DNA from: UBA1774 sp045628925
GTDB taxonomy: Bacteria > Bacillota > Clostridia > Oscillospirales > Oscillospiraceae
Length of the DNA stretch: 5,343 nucleotides
NCBI GenBank assembly: GCA_045628925.1
Contig: JAZQQF010000169.1
Coordinates: 1-5,343 of the forward strand
Direction of reading: 5' to 3'
Within the stretch, counting starts at the first letter, position 1, and the number at the start of each line of letters is the position of its first letter. A program made the position numbers and the translations under genes. Under the pieces are notes generated by a model. The model was not told the origin of the DNA and did no database searches. It saw only the letters and a program-made list of their open reading frames with translations. Of this stretch, positions 4,237 to 5,343 are shown in pieces.

Positions 4237-4557
4237 ATGACGAAGCTGAAGGTCGATCCCGGCATCTGCGGGATGGTCGCCGTGGTCAGCGCAGATTCGG
4301 AGGACGGGGAGACCGTCCGCGTGGAAGTGGAAAGTCCCTGCCCGGCCATTCAGGGCATGATGGCGGAGCTGGGCGCGGAATTTGACGTGTTCGACGTGTG
4401 CATGGTGAAGCCCGGAATGGGGCCTTTCTATGAATACGCCGCTGAGAAGCTGCCCGGTCACGCGGGCTGCCCGATCTGCGCGGGCATCGCCAAATGCATC
4501 GAAGCCGAGTGCCATATGGCGCTGAAAAAAGACGTGAGCTTTACCTTTGAGGCATGA
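4237..4557 (+). CDS. Small cysteine-rich protein of unknown function
   Basis: A 106-residue soluble protein with no signal peptide or membrane segment. It has seven cysteines: C11 in PGICG, C35 in SPCPAIQ, C55, and a C-terminal cluster C78-x2-C81-x5-C87-x4-C92. It begins with KLKVDPGICG and ends with LKKDVSFTFEA, a layout I associate with a small domain of unknown function found in anaerobic bacteria and methanogens (possibly the one labelled DUF6951; unconfirmed). Cysteine spacing suggests metal or iron-sulfur binding, but no known motif fits exactly. The start was chosen at ATG 4237 because GGGAGG lies eight bases upstream; the nearby ATG 4230 is in another frame. It has its own promoter and is followed by the membrane protein gene after 4 bp. 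Confidence 0.8.
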   Translation: MTKLKVDPGICGMVAVVSADSEDGETVRVEVESPCPAIQGMMAELGAEFDVFDVCMVKPGMGPFYEYAAEKLPGHAGCPICAGIAKCIEAECHMALKKDVSFTFEA

Positions 4558-4561
4558 CGGA

Positions 4562-4969
4562 ATGGACGAACGAACGGAAAACCTGCTGAAAAAGCAGACC
4601 CGCCTCCAGCGGACGCAGGTCTGGCTGACGGTCATCATCCTGCTCATCGTGGTCGCCGCCGCCGCCCTTCTGCTGGGGCTGTTCCGCTCCATCGGGAACA
4701 CGGTCACGCTGGCGGCGGAAAAGCTGGAAGCGCTGGACATGGACGCGGTGAATCACGCGCTTGACGGGTTCGGTGCTGCGGCGGAGCAGATGTCGGCACT
4801 GGATATGGAGCAGGTGGGGGACGCCATCTCGTCCCTGCAGACCGCCGCGGAAAAGCTGGGAACGCTGGATCTGGAGCAGCTGAACAAGCTGGCCTCTGCG
4901 ATGGAAGGCACGGCGGAAAAGCTGCAAGGCGCAGCTGACGCTATTTCCGGCCTGTTTAACTGGAGATAA
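4562..4969 (+). CDS. Single-pass membrane protein with 22-residue repeats
   Basis: A 135-residue protein of unknown function. Residues 1-18 are charged; residues 20-41 form one hydrophobic membrane helix (VWLTVIILLIVV onward), with K/R-rich sequence before it favouring the N-terminus inside. From residue 51 the chain consists of three 22-residue repeats and a partial fourth, each starting A/T-A-E-K/Q-L/M and, in the first three, continuing with LDM/L-D/E-x-V/L. This looks like a long amphipathic alpha-helix or coiled coil outside the membrane. The start ATG 4562 follows GAGG (4549-4552) at nine bases; a TTG at 4547 is possible but overlaps that ribosome site. It is 4 bp downstream of the cysteine-rich protein gene and surely co-transcribed. 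The C-terminus ends in LFNWR. Confidence 0.82.
   Translation: MDERTENLLKKQTRLQRTQVWLTVIILLIVVAAAALLLGLFRSIGNTVTLAAEKLEALDMDAVNHALDGFGAAAEQMSALDMEQVGDAISSLQTAAEKLGTLDLEQLNKLASAMEGTAEKLQGAADAISGLFNWR
4712..4966 (+). repeat. 66-bp coding repeats (three full units and one partial)
   Basis: Units at 4712-4777, 4778-4843, 4844-4909 and 4910-4966 each encode a 22-residue repeat (19 in the last). GCGGAAAAGCTG recurs in units 1 and 4, and unit 3 has GCGGAAAAGCTGG, so the repeat is still visible in DNA and probably arose by internal duplication. Confidence 0.8.
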
Positions 4970-4978
4970 ACAAATTCG

Positions 4979-5008
4979 CGCCCGCACGGGAGATTTCCCG
5001 TGCGGGCG
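4979..5008 (+). terminator. Perfect hairpin ending the two-gene operon
   Basis: A perfect 13-bp stem (CGCCCGCACGGGA, loop GATT, TCCCGTGCGGGCG) lies 9 bases after the stop. No T-run follows on the plus strand, so it is either a weak intrinsic terminator or an mRNA 3' stabiliser. Confidence 0.65.
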
Positions 5009-5035
5009 TAAATCATGAAAAGCGCAAAAAACCTG

Positions 5036-5064
5036 TTGAAAAGCGGCGGGGGATATAGTACAAT
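5036..5064 (+). promoter_or_regulatory. Strong promoter of the gene at 5099
   Basis: -35 TTGAAA (5036-5041), a 17-base spacer and -10 TACAAT (5059-5064), five of six matches in each hexamer. The predicted start is near 5071. Confidence 0.82.
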
Positions 5065-5086
5065 GAACAAAATTGAAATTTGTTCA
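5064..5086 (+). promoter_or_regulatory. Inverted repeat over the transcription start (candidate operator)
   Basis: TGAACAAA (5064-5071) and TTTGTTCA (5079-5086) are perfect inverted arms separated by seven bases. The repeat begins at the last base of the -10 box and runs into the AGGAGGT ribosome site (5086-5092). This suits a repressor operator; an RNA hairpin is unlikely because the left arm would be mostly untranscribed. Confidence 0.6.
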
Positions 5087-5098
5087 GGAGGTAAGAAC

Positions 5099-5343
5099 AT
5101 GATCCCTTATTCCGATGAAGAGCTGAAGGTCGTCGGCGAACATATCAATACCACGTCCTTCGGCGGCAGATTTGCTTTCAAGACCCCCAAGTACAATACC
5201 CCCATCACCCCCAAGGAGAACCTGAAGCTCTGCGTGAAGCGTGAGAAGCCCGCGTGGTTCCCCACCTCTGCGGATTTCCTCAATCTGGAGTCCCGCACCA
5301 ATATCGACCATATCGCCCGTGCGGAAGTCATGGACATGGGACC
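5099..5343 (+). CDS. Probable URO-D-family (corrinoid methyltransferase-like) protein, N-terminal part
   Basis: The first 81 codons of a gene that runs off the right edge. The start is well supported by AGGAGGT at 5086-5092, spacing six. The segment TPITPKENLKLCVKREKPAW (residues 35-54), followed by FPTSADF and a later NIDHIARAEV, resembles the N-terminus of uroporphyrinogen-decarboxylase-like proteins of anaerobic Firmicutes. Those are often methyltransferases moving methyl groups between corrinoid proteins and tetrahydrofolate or thiols rather than haem enzymes. The catalytic barrel is beyond the window, so the function is a tentative family guess. It has its own promoter and candidate operator, so it is transcribed separately from the preceding operon. 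Confidence 0.6.
   Translation, partial: MIPYSDEELKVVGEHINTTSFGGRFAFKTPKYNTPITPKENLKLCVKREKPAWFPTSADFLNLESRTNIDHIARAEVMDMG

Noticed and set aside
1..5343. CRISPR arrays, tRNA or rRNA genes
   Set aside because: No short regularly spaced repeats, tRNA-like cloverleaf or rRNA sequence was recognised; the repeats present are long and coding.

Overview
The window looks like chromosomal DNA of a fairly G+C-rich anaerobic Firmicute, probably a gut Clostridia/Oscillospirales-type bacterium. The evidence is a PerR-type peroxide repressor directly in front of rubrerythrin genes with the rubredoxin domain at the N-terminus ('reverse' rubrerythrins), AGGAGG-type ribosome sites, clear -35/-10 promoters, and a URO-D-like protein of a type common in such anaerobes. 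No species is assigned.

Layout. Minus strand, 1-977: a Nudix hydrolase gene, then the 5' part of a zinc-dependent medium-chain dehydrogenase gene that runs off the left edge; the two probably form an operon. The Nudix promoter puts transcription start on, or next to, the ATG, so the mRNA may be leaderless. Plus strand, 1045-3395: a peroxide-defence operon with a promoter, a perfect 9-1-9 palindrome of Fur/PerR type, perR, rbr copy 1, and a 411-codon gene encoding flavodoxin-like + rubredoxin + complete rubrerythrin (rbr copy 2), closed by a strong terminator. The rubrerythrin part of the fusion is identical in protein sequence to copy 1 over 180 residues, although 19 codons differ. It keeps its own Shine-Dalgarno and ATG inside the fusion frame, so the gene may make two products.

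3403-4014: a DinJ/YafQ-type toxin-antitoxin pair with its own promoter and intact catalytic residues. 4020-4110: a third rubrerythrin piece, only the last 30 codons, followed by another terminator. This piece and the end of rbr copy 1 form a 94-bp direct repeat (91/94) with a period of 2001 bp. It brackets the fusion gene and the toxin-antitoxin pair, and recombination across it would leave a plain perR-rbr operon.

4173-4969: a promoter, a small cysteine-rich protein of unknown function and a one-pass membrane protein built from 22-residue repeats, ending in a hairpin. 5036-5343: a strong promoter with an inverted repeat over its start point, and the start of a protein that looks like the URO-D/corrinoid-methyltransferase family, cut by the right edge.

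How it works together: PerR senses peroxide through Fe and Zn ligands that are all present, and should control itself and the rubrerythrins that reduce H2O2. The fusion protein carries flavin, rubredoxin and diiron centres in one chain and may be a self-contained electron relay. The toxin-antitoxin pair may stabilise the duplicated block against loss.
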